A stretch of DNA of 64,000 nucleotides. Source: Cladobotryum mycophilum (Eukaryota > Ascomycota > Sordariomycetes > Hypocreales > Hypocreaceae). Location: positions 930,001 to 994,000 of the forward strand of contig JAVFKD010000004.1 of the NCBI GenBank assembly GCA_036429605.1, given 5' to 3'. Position numbers and translations under genes: made by a program. The notes beneath the pieces are model-generated. The model had not been told where the DNA came from. It searched no databases and saw only the letters and a list, made by a program, of their open reading frames with translations. Below, in pieces: positions 10,496-21,537 of this stretch (within the stretch, counting starts at the first letter, position 1; every line of letters starts with the position of its first letter).

Positions 10496-11504
10496 TCATC
10501 GTTTGGATCTCCTCGGCTTTGACCTAGAATTGCTGCTTTCGGCGGAGACTTTTGGCTTCTTTAGTCTTGCAGCAGCAGCTTGGAATGCTTCTTCAGATGG
10601 CTCTTCTTCTTCCTCCTCCTCCTCCAAGGCTCGCTTCTTCCCCTTCTTCCCTTTGCTGGCAGCTGCACCATACTTTTCTGCAATACGATCGAGGAAATTT
10701 TCTGATCTATCTTTTTGCCTCTGCAAGATCAAAGCTTCCAAGTCATCCTCAGAGCTTCCCTTGGTTTTGCCCTTCTTGCCTTTTGACTTGCCACCAAAGA
10801 GTTTGTCATGTACACCCAGCTCTTTCGCATAGTCCTCGGCTTCCCTTGCCTCCGCTTTGGCTGCCTTGGCGCGAGCTGCCCGCTTTTGTTTGGTTTCTTT
10901 CTTATAAGCGCGGAAACTCTCGACATCTCCCGACTCGATTGCCTCGTCGATGATTTTCCGGAACCTCTCGTCGTCTTCGATAACATCACTTAGCATAACT
11001 CGTTCATACACTTGGTCCATGTCTCCCTTGCATTCTTCGTAGGCGATAAGAAGGTCGTCCTTCTCTTCATCGGAGCCTTTGTACTTTTCCGCAAACTTCT
11101 TGATCGCATCTTCTGAGATGGCATCTTTAAACTGTTCGCAATAATAGTCACTCCAGTTGAAGCCTTCAGAGTCGACGATAGATTCGGATGTAGATCCCGT
11201 AGTGTCGTATCGTTTTCGTCGCGCGGGGTCGGACAGGACGGCATAGGCAAAAGCAATGGACTGAAAAGTCTCATGCGCCTTTTCCTTTTGCTCCTCAGGT
11301 ACCTTGTCTGTAGTAGTGATTGTCAGGAATAGGGTCTTCAAAAGTCTTGGCGCATAACCAACCTGGATGGTTCTTGAGCGCAGCTTTGCGATATGCGCTC
11401 TTGACCTGATCAGCGGTCGCCTCTCGGTCTAATCCCAGGACCTCATAGGGGTCGATGGTGGGTGGTTCGCTATCCACAATATCCTCATGCTCTGAATCGG
11501 ACAT
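10496..11504 (-). CDS. J-domain protein of the DNAJC9 type
   Basis: Hsp70 co-chaperone with an N-terminal J domain (DPYEVLGLDREATADQVKSA), whose HPD motif is split by an intron: HP plus the first base of Asp lie in exon 1 (11504-11363) and the rest in exon 2 (11307-10496). The intron is about 55 nt. The product is about 317 residues. After the J domain comes the DNAJC9-like middle region (GFNWSDYYCEQF, KYKGSDEEKDDLL and DDERFRKIIDEAI), then a Lys/Glu-rich tail with an eight-Glu run and basic clusters (KPRRSKR) suggesting nuclear location. DNAJC9 in animals is a histone H3-H4 co-chaperone; the same role here is inferred from architecture. It shares a 368 bp divergent promoter with the deaminase at 11873. 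Confidence 0.85.
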
Positions 11505-11872
11505 TTTGACGTCTCGGTAGTCCTTCTTCCGAAATGGTGTAATGGCAGTCGGGTAGTATTGAATGGATGCACTTTAGAGGAGGGTAGGCTGATCAGTGAT
11601 GCCTCTTGAATTGGTCACGCGTTGGAACGCGTCAGGAACAACCCGTTAAAGCTGTTGCACTTTAATGAGTTAGCGGCTGCTACAGTGGCAGCAGCAGTGG
11701 GTGAACCCCAACTGCCCCAATGGAGGCTTGGCCCAAGCTCAGCAGACACATCCACCCCACGGAATCCATCTATCTCACACATCCCTATGTATCCATGAAT
11801 ATTAATTTCCGAGACACCTACCTAGTACTTACATCGACAAACATCTCTGATTGAAACATATTACGGAACAAC
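11505..11872. promoter_or_regulatory. Divergent promoter of J-protein and DRAP deaminase genes
   Basis: The two start codons face away from each other across 368 bp. The interval includes a repeated GCGTTGGAACGCGT-like palindromic stretch near 11619-11634. No known factor site was assigned. Confidence 0.35.
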
Positions 11873-12376
11873 ATGGATTCATCAACCGATGATGGTCACA
11901 AGGCAGCTATGCAGCGTGCATTGGACTTGGCAAAGAAGTCGCCTCCGAAACCAACCAACTTCCGTGTTGGTGCCATCCTAGTCAAGCTTGACGATAACCA
12001 TATTACTGCCGAAGGCTACACTCTGGAGCTGCCTGGTAACACCCACGCTGAAGAATGCTGCCTGCTGAAGCTTGCTGCGAAGCATTCGACCTCGGAGGAA
12101 GAGCTATCAGAGTTTATTCAGAGCCCACATGCCCTTTACACAACGGTTGAGCCTTGCTACAAACGTCTCAGCGGTAAACTGCCCTGCGTCGAGCGAATCC
12201 TGCGCCAAAAGTCATGGATCAAGAAAGTCTACGTTGGAGTCAAAGAGCCTGAGACATTTGTGGGACCCAACCCAGGCCGCAGGCAGTTGGAGGAAGCTGG
12301 TATTGAGGTTCAATATATTCCTGGATTTGAATCAGATATTCTTGAGGTTGCAACGGCTGGTCACGACTCAACCTGA
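11873..12376 (+). CDS. DRAP deaminase-type cytidine deaminase fold enzyme (riboflavin pathway)
   Basis: A single exon of 167 residues. The zinc-dependent deaminase signature is complete: HAE at 58-60 (His58 ligand, Glu60 proton shuttle) and PC at 94-95 followed by Cys105 (EPCYKRLSGKLPC). The surrounding text (GYTLELPGNTHAEECCL, VGVKEPETFVG) resembles the deaminase domain of fungal Rib2, which deaminates diamino-ribitylamino-pyrimidinone phosphate in riboflavin synthesis. Unlike yeast Rib2 there is no fused pseudouridine synthase domain, which is usual for filamentous fungi. A different nucleotide/RNA deaminase of the same fold remains possible. No intron and no targeting signal were seen. Confidence 0.82.
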   Translation: MDSSTDDGHKAAMQRALDLAKKSPPKPTNFRVGAILVKLDDNHITAEGYTLELPGNTHAEECCLLKLAAKHSTSEEELSEFIQSPHALYTTVEPCYKRLSGKLPCVERILRQKSWIKKVYVGVKEPETFVGPNPGRRQLEEAGIEVQYIPGFESDILEVATAGHDST

Positions 12377-13221
12377 TATCCTAGACGAGCGGTCAGGCGC
12401 TGAATTTTGCTACCACAATCATTACCGACATGAACAGCTGACCAGAGGGTCGGGATACGACGCAATAGATGCCGGATGAGGGACGGTTGGCAAGGTCTTG
12501 GTTCTCGACAGTGTTTACACCGAACACTGACCGGAAGTAAAGAGAGCTCCAACAGTGCGGGGACACTATGCGGGGACAAAAACGCGGGGTTGTGGGGGAG
12601 AAGGGGGTTGGACTTCTGCAGCCACACAAAGCTGGAGTTCTCACCTTGGTGCCTGCATCACACTCAGCTTGAAGTTTACTCGCGAATCATTATCCAACAC
12701 GATTATCATGCCTCCTGTATAATTAACATTCAAACTCGGTAGGAATAAGAATTCAAAGATTGCAAACGAAGCACAAGTCGCTTGCATCAACAGCTCGTGA
12801 AAATGGCCTTGAAACCTCCAAGCATGGCTCCCAGCTTGAAGAATACAGGCGAGGTAAAGATGAACCCTGTCTTGGTTAGCTTCAACTCGGCCTTATCCAC
12901 ACCACACGGGAAGCCTAAGCCCCAGACAAAAGACTTAGATCCCTGCTGAAGTTATCCATAGATGGTGGTCGCCTCGGTTCCAGGAGCCGATCCCGTGGCG
13001 TTTGCTAATGAGGAGAAAGTATTACACAGTGTTTATATGTCTGCCCGCGTGATGTCGTCAATAAAACTATAGTAATTAATTTCTACTCCCTCAGCTTGAA
13101 TTCTTGAAGACCGGCCTGAAACATAATTACTTCATAGGTATAAATATCACTCCTTTCATTAGCATTCAAGTCTTCACTTTCTCACGCTCATTCGCTCAAC
13201 AGTCTTCGCCGACAAACCAAG
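12377..13221. other. Intergenic, no gene seen
   Basis: 845 bp separate the deaminase from GH115. Overlapping frames on both strands near 12361-12742 have no recognisable domain. The last part is presumably the GH115 promoter (AT-rich near 13066-13150). Confidence 0.4.
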
Positions 13222-16200
13222 ATGCTTGAGGAAAAGATTGTGTCTTTTGAGTCGGGCGATGGCTTCAGCATCGTTGGTGCTGAAATATTCGCCGACGAAG
13301 GAGACTTTCCTGGCGTCCACATTGCAGCCAAGAATCTCTCCAAAGACTTCACCAAAGTTACGGAACAACCTTGCAATCCACTCGTCAAGCGTCGGCCAGC
13401 ATCTCCCCCATCCGCTCATGTATCATTATTGGTTCCCTTGCACAATCTCCCACAATCAAGAGCTTGAAAGAACAGGGTAAGATCGACACAAGTCGAATCG
13501 AGGGGAAATGGGAGTCCTGGTTGACTACCTGTGTGCATGAACCCTTTGAGGGCTACGATGATGCCCTGGTCATCGCCGGTAGTGACAAGAGGGGTACGAT
13601 ATTTGGTATATATTCTCTCTCTGAACAAATTGGCATCTCACCGTACGTATGCAATTATTTCACTTACAGACTTGGTGTCTAACTAGAAGCAGATGGCATT
13701 GGTGGGCAGACGTACCACCAAAGAAGAGGCAACAGATCTTTGCTTTGCCGGTCACTACCTCCAACGGAGAGCCTAGTGTCAAATTCCGTGGCATCTTCAT
13801 CAACGATGAGTGTCCAGGCATGGATAGTTGGGTTCATGAGAGGTTCGGGCCCAATTTCGACGCAAACCTCTACCATTACATCTTTGAGCTACTCCTTCGA
13901 CTCAAGGCCAACTTCATGTGGCCAGCCATGTGGAGAGGCTACCCCTATCCAGGAAGGTCCTTCTTCGTTGACGACCCAAAAAATCAGGAGCTCGCCGACA
14001 CGTACGGGATTGTCATGGGCACGTCGCACCATGAGCCAATGCAGCGGGCTATGAACGAGTGGTCCACGACCCAGCCAGAAGGCACGTGGAACTGGGACAC
14101 AAACAAGGAGAAAGTCACACAATATTTTGAAGATGGCGCCAAGAGAGCCGTGCCATACGAATCTTATTTCACAATGGGCATGAGAGGCGAAGGCGATGTA
14201 CCCATCACGGGGAGCGACCCGGTAAAGATTCTCACTGACGTGCTCGCTACCCAAAGAAACATCATTAAAAAGAACTACGGTAACGAGGACGGGGTCTTGC
14301 GTAAGCATCTACGAGATCACTTGGGGCAGCTCATTTCATGCTAACGAATATCACAGAGCTCATGGCACTATACAATGAAGTTCAGGGTTACTACGACCGT
14401 GGACTGAAGATCCCTGACGATGTCACTCTCCTCTTTGCAGACGACAATTTTGGAACCATTCGCCAGGTTCCAACGGACGAGGAGAAGAAGAGATCCGGAG
14501 GCTCAGGTGTGAGTGGTTGTCTTACTAAATTTATCCTAATCTCTTTACTAACACCACGCTTCAGTATTACTACCATTTCCAGTACACCGGCTATCCGCGA
14601 TGCTACAGGTGGATTAACAGCAACACTTTAGTATGTGCTAAATTTTCGCTATTCACAAGGATAAAGTCTGACATGCATAAAGGGGAAAGCATTGCATCAA
14701 CTGCAGTTGGCTCACCATGCTGGTGCTAATCGAATCTGGGTCTTCAACGTTGGTGACCTGAAACCCGTGGAAATCCCAATGAGCTTCGCCTTTGACGTGG
14801 CCTGGAACATCAACTCCGTCACTGCGATATCCATTCCACAGTATTTTGAACAGCTAGCTACGCGCGAGTTTGGGGATGAATATGCTAGCCGCATTGCGCA
14901 GTCCTGGTACAACTTCAACAAGCTTGTTGCGCTCCGTAAGCAGGATCACATTGATCTCGACACCTTCATCATCCAAAAGTACCATGAATCCGATAATATT
15001 GTTGCTCGATGGAAAAAGCTTCTAGTAGAGACGCAAGCCATCTACTCACACCTCGATGAGGCGCACAGGTCGGCTTTCTTCCAGCTTGTCCTTCATCCCG
15101 TCAAGGCATCCTACATCTTCACCGAACTACGAGTGACCCAGTACACGAACCAGCTATTCGCCAAGCAGCGAAGAAACACCACCAATGTGATGCTCAAGAA
15201 AAGCATTGCCCTTCTGGATGCTGATCATGATTTGTTTGAGGAGTTCAACTCGATCTCGGACGGCAAGTGGAATCTGATACTGCGTCAGCCCCACTACGGT
15301 TATGGCCCAACTGGAGCAGAGCCTTCACGAAACATGATTGATGGCCTGTGTTATGTGCAGACCAGAGAAGACTCGAACCCAAGTGTCGGCCACATGGGAA
15401 TTGCTGTCGAGGGCATCGAAGGTATCAATCCTGGTCATATCAACGAGGATTCTGACCGCACCCATCCATCACGGTCGTTCCTCGAGCCAGGAGTCACTCT
15501 CCCTTTTATTACGCCATACGGAGAGCAAACTCGATACTTTGAGGTATTCCACCGGGGTACCCAAGAATTTTCTTGGGAAGCAAGACCGCAGTATAAGTGG
15601 ATCAAACTGTCTCAGCATCAGGGACACTTGAACCCTCGAGATGACGATATTAGAGTTATTGTCACAATTGACTGGACTTCTGTTCCCACCAACTTTGATC
15701 AGAACGTCTTCATCGAGATTGTCGGCACGCGCGATGGCTATGAGAAGGTTCACCTAACCGTCCGAAACAGCCGTGTACCTCCAGATTTCGAAGGGTTCGT
15801 GGAGGAAAGCGGCCACCTCGCGATTGATGCCGCAAGCTTGATAAATGCACCATACGTTCACCTTCCGGCCCTTGGTCGGCCCATCATCGGTGCCATCACT
15901 CTTCCCTTTGACACGGACTTTAGCAAGCCCGACGATATCCCATTTCTTCGCTATCCTGTGTACGTGTTTTCGGAGCACGATAACACCAACCTTGAGCTCC
16001 AGTTCAACATGACGCTCGAGACGGATCGCCAGAACAAAATGCAATACGACGTCCGCTGGGATGGCGGGCAGATCAAGACATATCGTCTGACTGAGGACGA
16101 AGCAAACGACAGAGACTACCCCAAGAACTGGGCCACTGCCGTCATGGATGGCGTGTGGAAGAAGGGGCACAATCTCGGCAAGGTTACGAAAGGAGGTCAT

Positions 16201-16392
16201 ACCATCGAAGTGCGACTGAGAAACAACAATATGTGCTTGGAGAAGCTCATCTTTGATCTGGGAGACCTTCGATATACCTATCTAGGTCCACCACAGAGCG
16301 ATTACGTGAAGAAGGGCGAGCACCAGGGTGCGAATTACATTCAGAAGGAAGATAGTCTTGAGATTGATCTTGGACTTCGCAACAGTTTTTAA
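13222..16392 (+). CDS. Glycoside hydrolase family 115 xylan alpha-1,2-glucuronidase
   Basis: GH115 removes (4-O-methyl)glucuronic acid side chains from xylan. Exons fit at 13222-13642, 13687-14300, 14357-14508, 14565-14630 and 14683-16392, all with GT-AG introns. Recognisable blocks include VIAGSDKRGTIFGIYSLSEQ, WHWWADVPPKK, FRGIFINDECPGMDSWV, FMWPAMWRGYPYP, YFTMGMRGEGDVPITG, PDDVTLLFADDN, YRWINSNTL and IWVFNVGDLKPVEIP, followed by the long C-terminal beta domains. The reading frame breaks between about 13365 and 13383 in exon 1; one missing base there restores continuity and gives about 987 residues. No secretion signal is evident at the N-terminus (MLEEKIVSFESGDGF), so the enzyme may be intracellular, or an upstream exon is missed. 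Confidence 0.9.
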
Positions 16393-16509
16393 GGGGTATC
16401 TACGTAATGAGAAGGTCTTGGATTTGGGTATCATAATGATAATGAGATTTTCTTTGGTTTAATCCAGATGTCATTTTTTGGCTTTTGCTCAAGGAGTGAA
16501 TAGCCTAAT

Positions 16510-16851
16510 TTAAGCTACTTGATGGTTCCGATCTCTGCACTCATCGCAAATCCTCCCCGGCTGACTCGCCGACGTCTCCTGCACCTCCCACTCCACCACG
16601 ATGCCGGCATGAGGGACCACCTCCTCGACGATCCTGCCATTGGGATCCAGCCACTTCATCTCACCTCTCTCAAACATCCTGCGGCCCTTTTCGCAGATGT
16701 TTGCCCCGAGCTGTCTCGTGAGGTAGTGCCACCCGTGGCCGGTGGCTCGAACGACGTTACCTTGGGCGTCCCGGTCTGTGAAGTCGCGTCTGGAGCGGCA
16801 GCGGGCGTCCTTGCAGGCGCACTTGATTCTAACTCCTTTGACAGTACACAT
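16510..16851 (-). CDS. Small Cys-rich protein (unknown function)
   Basis: 113 residues from the ATG at 16851. The N-terminus MCTVKGVRIKCACKDARC has the MC…C.C….C pattern also seen in the small protein at 20140-20421 (MCSRQRVYYVCPCTKPTC). A CDEC pair closes the protein. There is no signal peptide, so it is probably cytosolic or nuclear; a metal-binding role is possible but not shown. An in-frame upstream extension contains a lysine run and lacks conservation clues, so I prefer the internal ATG. Convergent with GH115. Confidence 0.55.
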   Translation of the reverse strand: MCTVKGVRIKCACKDARCRSRRDFTDRDAQGNVVRATGHGWHYLTRQLGANICEKGRRMFERGEMKWLDPNGRIVEEVVPHAGIVVEWEVQETSASQPGRICDECRDRNHQVA

Positions 16852-17594
16852 GTTTGTGGGAGATTGAAATGTTGGTGGTTTGCTTTTTTCTTTTTTTTCT
16901 TTTTTTTTAGCAATTCTGGAATGATGGTATTGTAGTATAGGGATATGGCGTTGGAAAGTCAAGTGATGGAACTGTATGGAAAGTCTGCTGAGTACATCGT
17001 TTGGAATATACCGTGATGTGATATATATATACGTGATACGAAGAGGGTGATTCACAAATGTCTTGCCTCACCGAGCATATCTGGTGTTGCGATTATTTTG
17101 GGCGAGGCATCTTCTGATGTAACGCGACTAAGAAGCGGTGTTCCAGAGGTTGTAGGCAGAGCAGAGTATGTAGATTAAGCGGCGGCGCCTTACATTTACC
17201 CTTGATGCGTGTTTCTAAATCATCATCCTGCTCATGTTGCTGATGACGCTCATGGTCTTTGGCGTTTTTTTGGGACTTGGTGATTGATCGTCGTCGGGCA
17301 GATTCTGATCTCAATACACTGCCAATCATGTTCCTCTACCCATAATAAATCGATTTTTAAGCTCTCTATATCTTACCGTGGTATAGAGAATTGTTTAAGG
17401 AGGTGTTCTAGTAAGTAGTGACAGAATCACTGCATTGAAGTCCTCGAGTCTGATTGTTTGGCTGATCCTCTAGTTATGCCTTGAAGAGCTGACTACCTAT
17501 TTATCAACAACGCAAAAAAAATTAAACCACTTCACTGGCCTTGAATGGGATTAAAAATAACTTGTTTAATCGTAAGAAAATGTCATCAGCAAAC

Positions 17595-17595
<1 letters not shown>
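16852..17595. other. Intergenic with one weak small frame
   Basis: A minus-strand ATG frame at 17329-17093 (starting MIGSVLRSESARRR, Lys/His/Asp-rich) could be a short exon, since a donor-like GTAAAT follows its 43rd codon, but nothing else supports it. The rest is upstream sequence of the Cys-rich gene. Confidence 0.3.

Positions 17596-17627
<32 letters not shown>
17596..17627 (-). terminator. Pol III terminator of tRNA-Glu (CTC)
   Basis: A 32-base A run on the plus strand is T32 on the tRNA's strand, starting 19 bases past the tRNA 3' end. This is far longer than the 4-6 Ts needed for RNA polymerase III release. Confidence 0.75.
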
Positions 17628-17633
<6 letters not shown>

Positions 17634-17646
17634 CTCGTAATTGATC

Positions 17647-17727
17647 TCCGATACGGGGAATCGAACCCCGGGCTGCTCGGCACTCGAGGATGAGAGCGAG
17701 CGATGTTAGCCACTACACCATATCGGA
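17647..17727 (-). tRNA. tRNA-Glu (anticodon CTC) with a short intron
   Basis: On the minus strand, the acceptor arms TCCGATA and TATCGGA pair perfectly. The D arm contains the A-box-like TGGTGTAGTGGCTAAC and the T arm GGGGTTCGATTCCCC is the B box. The anticodon stem GCTCG/CGAGC encloses CTCTCAT, giving anticodon CTC, followed by about 9 extra bases that fit an intron after position 37. Total 81 nt. Confidence 0.9.
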
Positions 17728-20139
17728 TAAGCAAGCTTCTTGTGCTTGTTGCTTGGCAGGGGACGAGCCCAAGTGATACATAATGCCCACAATGCAGAAG
17801 ATGCAATTGCATTTCATCGGGAAAGCCAATGACCAGAGCAATGTGATTTTAATTGCCATGGTTTGTGGTTCAGAATTCGCTGCTACTTATCACGATGCTG
17901 GTTCTAAATCAATACGGCTAATTTTGGCTACAGAAAGTGGGCAGATAATATGTTCATAACACGAGTTGAAAGCAATTGAAATTCCCTGGATGACCTTTTG
18001 GCACAAGCCAGAGCGATAGGGGAATGTTGAGCGTTACATTGAAGAGAAAGGATATCCTGAGGTATATAATCGCGCCATCTATTATCGCAGTGAGGCAGGT
18101 GATAAGGTCGTCCCAATATTCTCACCCCATATAGATCCAGACCTACGAGTTCAATTACCCCAACGAGAAGGGGAACTATCGTCCTACGCCAGTTTTAGGG
18201 AAATAACCCGCATTCTTGGCTTAATGCCAAGGCTAAGTCACTGCATGAAGTGGAGAATATTGTCATGTTCCTCGGTCTAACTCTTTTGCTTGTCAAGGTG
18301 CAGAGCATTGATGAGTCTCAACTGAAACGGAAAGGGAGGATTCGGCCAAAATTGACCACGCTCAAACTGAACTAATGACAAAGCATTAGCTAATTATGTC
18401 CAGACGACTAGTATGATCGAAATATCATGGTACCTATACTGAACGCCCTTTTAGTAGCTGTTTTGTTAGCTACAATGAAAGAGCAGGACTACAGCTCAGC
18501 ATGACGGAGAGCCTGAAGTGGGTGGTCGCCTTTAATAAAATCATTGCTATAGTCCCATAAAATGTAAATATTCCATGAACAAACAATGCAAAGGCTACTG
18601 GAAACAAGGGTTCGCTGGTTGTGAATGCAAGAGAGACAGGAGTGCAACAGATGTGTAACAGCAACAACTATGAGAAACGAGAGGAGTGCGAAAGACATTT
18701 TTCCCTCGTGTGGTTGCTTCGTGACAAAATCATGTATTGTTTTGAAGCCATTTCTTGTAGGGCAGGTCGATATGGGTCATGGTTTGCCAAGGAAGTACCA
18801 CCAGCGAGACTCGGAGAGTACAGCCAAATCCATCCGCGCCACTCAGAAATATCCATTTGGCAATAGGCACCCCCTCTCTCTCTAGTTTCGCTCAAATCGA
18901 AATTGCAGTTACTTGACCGTCATGAAATACGGATAGAGAGCTGACGACCTCTTTGTTGGCAAATACACTACATTACAGTACGTTTCGTCTCCCGAAAGCA
19001 TGGTCGCCCACATCTCGCCAACATTTCCCCGTTTGGTTATCCCAAACTCCGGGCTACGGCTTCTTGAAGATGTGAAACATATTTTTTGTTTGAGATTGAT
19101 TACTTGTAGTAAAAAATGGAGAAATTCGGGCTAGAAATAAACTACTCTTACTATCGAAGTCTACGCAATACCAGGCCACCAACCGAGACCTCATAATGCA
19201 AAGTGAGATTTAAACAAAAGCTACGATGACCACACTCAGAGACGGTATTCACTATGTTGTTTTTTTGGGGGGGAACCAGCATACCTAAGCATGAATTATG
19301 TCTATGATCTTTCCCCCTCATAATAAGTGGTAATGCTAGTAAATAATTCGGGAGTTGCTCCTTTTGGTTGAATGAAACGAACCAAGTTAATTACTTCTGT
19401 AGTCACCCGCCATTACTTCGCGTATCATGGCAACACCGCGAGGCAAACATTGACGCTTGATGATGTACCGCACAAAAGCAAACTTGGCTTTGGTGCTACC
19501 AGAACAATTATGATTATCCTTCTTCGGGTGTATGCTTAGTTTGGTGCTCTGTCCCTCAACCTACCAAACTGCATTGGATGAAACACCATTTCGGACTACT
19601 GAGATGGCGTCCGGAAGGGGCCGGCCGGGCCGGTAGTCCGCAACTTCGGATCCGGATCCGAAATGATTGAATGATCAGCCAAAACAAAACGGTCAACATG
19701 GTCACACCGATATTCCAACGCATCGTCTATTGCTAGACACGATAGACATATTTTACAAGAAGCAGTTTAAAAGGTCCATCATTACGTGACATTCTGACAG
19801 GGTAGGCTAGTGTGTACAAATGTTGGCCGCCCATTCACATATGCTTACCCTATCACACCTGATTTGGGAGTTTCGGCAGTTAAATTAGAACATGCATGTT
19901 GATCACACAGCATCATGTACAGGTAGCTAGCTATGCATACAATGAGATGCATTATTTGTACTGATCAATAAGTCTGACTCCTGTAGTGAGTCCAAAAATA
20001 AAGGTATCGCAAAGAATTGAAGAAGAAAAAAACAAAGTTAATTTCCCAAAAAAACGCCCATAAAATCCCCGTCCCATTCCAGCGTGTTCACGCATCAAGC
20101 GCCAAGCCATACTGTTTTCGAAATAACCATCCCCCCCTT
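17728..20139. other. Gene-poor stretch, no gene supported
   Basis: About 2.4 kb without a convincing coding frame. Only short frames with no recognisable domain occur (for example around 18470-18890). The stretch includes a G-run at 19268-19275 and the inverted-repeat element at 19587-19665. It may hold decayed sequence, but I recognise no transposon. Confidence 0.45.
19587..19665. repeat. Compact GC-rich inverted-repeat element
   Basis: CATTTCGGA (19587-19595) is inverted at 19657-19665 (TCCGAAATG). A second inverted pair CGGACTAC / GTAGTCCG sits at 19592-19599 and 19633-19640. Between them lie GGCCGGCCGGGCCGG and GGATCCGGATCC, so the whole 79 bp can fold on itself. It is GC-rich inside an AT-rich desert. 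Confidence 0.6.
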
Positions 20140-20421
20140 TCACTCCACTTTCTTTTGACATTTCTTGGCGCACTTCTCGCACATCTCGTCCTGAAAGACC
20201 CTGAGATTCTCCCATAAAAGTTGTCTGCATAGCGGCTGAACGAAGCTGTTCAACACCAGCTCCGGGGGTCCGTTTGTGAACCACCAATCGCAGTAATTCC
20301 ACGTAGGGTTGTTAGAGTCCACCCGGCAGATGTGTCCCTTTCCCTGACTCATTTTGCCGTGGTCCACGCATGTGGGCTTGGTGCAGGGGCAGACGTAATA
20401 GACTCGTTGGCGGGAGCACAT
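20140..20421 (-). CDS. Small Cys-rich protein (unknown function)
   Basis: 93 residues, single exon, with ten cysteines. The N-terminus MCSRQRVYYVCPCTKPTC parallels the protein at 16510-16851, and the C-terminus has a second cluster (MCEKCAKKCQKK). A tryptophan-rich centre (NPTWNYCDWWFTNGP) lies between. There is no signal peptide, so it is not an obvious secreted effector. I recognise only the general pattern of small fungal Cys-rich proteins with N-terminal C.C motifs. Metal binding is a guess. Confidence 0.5.
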   Translation of the reverse strand: MCSRQRVYYVCPCTKPTCVDHGKMSQGKGHICRVDSNNPTWNYCDWWFTNGPPELVLNSFVQPLCRQLLWENLRVFQDEMCEKCAKKCQKKVE

Positions 20422-21222
20422 GCTTTCAAAAGAGAAGAGAAGGAGGGAGAGAGATAATTGGTGTGTGTGTGTATCACGTATGTATGTATGTATGTATGTA
20501 TGGTCGTATTAATCGGGGTAGTTTTGGTTGGAACTTGTAGAATTTTGGCTAGGGGGCTGCTTGCTTGCTTTCGGGGAGCGTGGCCGTGGTTTGTAGAGCA
20601 TCTTTGGTTGCTTTAATAGCGGAACTGCTGCAGAAATTCGAGGCTTGCAGATGCCCCTGATGAGGTATCCGTGGATCCATCTGTACTCGCTGGCTATTTG
20701 TTTGCGCGTATCGAGATGTGGATTCCTATGTTTGCTGGAGAGAAGGCGGTCAAAGAGTTTGCCCGCCTGGGGACGGGAAAGGCATGGTGCCAATATATAT
20801 GTACGCAAGAACCAAATCCTTTTTTTTTTTTTTTTTTTTGCATCTCAAATCAATCCATATGTAGGTATTGAATCACGTACAAGTATTATTACATGTGAGT
20901 CGTCGTAGAGAGACAAAAGGTCAGAAAAAATCTGACCATCAGGTGGTGCATTGTCACTCACCTAGATGTAATCCCGGCTTGGCATTTGCCATGGTATCCA
21001 GCCCTTTTTTATCTTGGTAATATGAAACATACCTTGAAACATGGAAAAGTCTTAAAATTCATACGAGCCATGGATAACTTACATCCATTGTCTTTGTGCA
21101 GTAGGGCATCCATGGATGTATGAATACAGTTTGTATATATTGACGCGTTTTCATCGGGAGAATACCTTGATAATTCTCAAATCTATACACTTGACCATGA
21201 ACCACCATCCACTGGATGGCAA
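20422..21222. other. Intergenic with ATGT microsatellite
   Basis: It contains a (GTAT)n microsatellite near 20477-20502 and a T19 run near 20821-20839. Overlapping frames on both strands at 20509-20908 carry no recognised domain. Confidence 0.4.
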
Positions 21223-21293
21223 TCCGACGTAGTGTAACGGTTATCATATAGCGCTTTCACCGCTGGGACCCGGGTTCGACTCCCGGCGCCGGA
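21223..21293 (+). tRNA. tRNA-Glu (anticodon TTC)
   Basis: 71 nt, no intron. The acceptor arms TCCGACG and CGCCGGA pair with one A-C mismatch at position 5. The D arm is TAGTGTAACGGTTATCA. The anticodon stem CGC is shared around loop TTTCAC with anticodon TTC. The T arm is CCGGGTTCGACTCCCGG. Confidence 0.88.
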
Positions 21294-21303
21294 ACTCACA
21301 TTC

Positions 21304-21309
21304 TTTTTT
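21304..21309 (+). terminator. Pol III terminator of tRNA-Glu (TTC)
   Basis: A T6 run begins about 10 bases after the tRNA end, with a second T5 at 21315-21319. Confidence 0.7.
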
Positions 21310-21537
21310 GCTTCTTTTTAATACGAGAGAGAATGGAGTGATGCAGTGAAATAAATTTACCGAAGAACCCTTGTTGGATTCCTCGTTGTCGTGTGTGATT
21401 ATTTACAACAAAAGTATGGACTGATATATATTTGATGGAACTAATAACAGTGTTATAAGAAAGTTAGGGATCCATGATCAATTGAGATAGAAGCATCCCA
21501 GTATGTGCACATGAAGGCACTAGCACGACTGAGTTAG

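Noticed and set aside
12361..12742. Overlapping frames after the deaminase
   Set aside because: Frames on both strands compete and none has recognisable similarity.
20509..20808. Minus-strand 99-codon frame
   Set aside because: It overlaps plus-strand frames with equal claim and ends in a low-complexity region.
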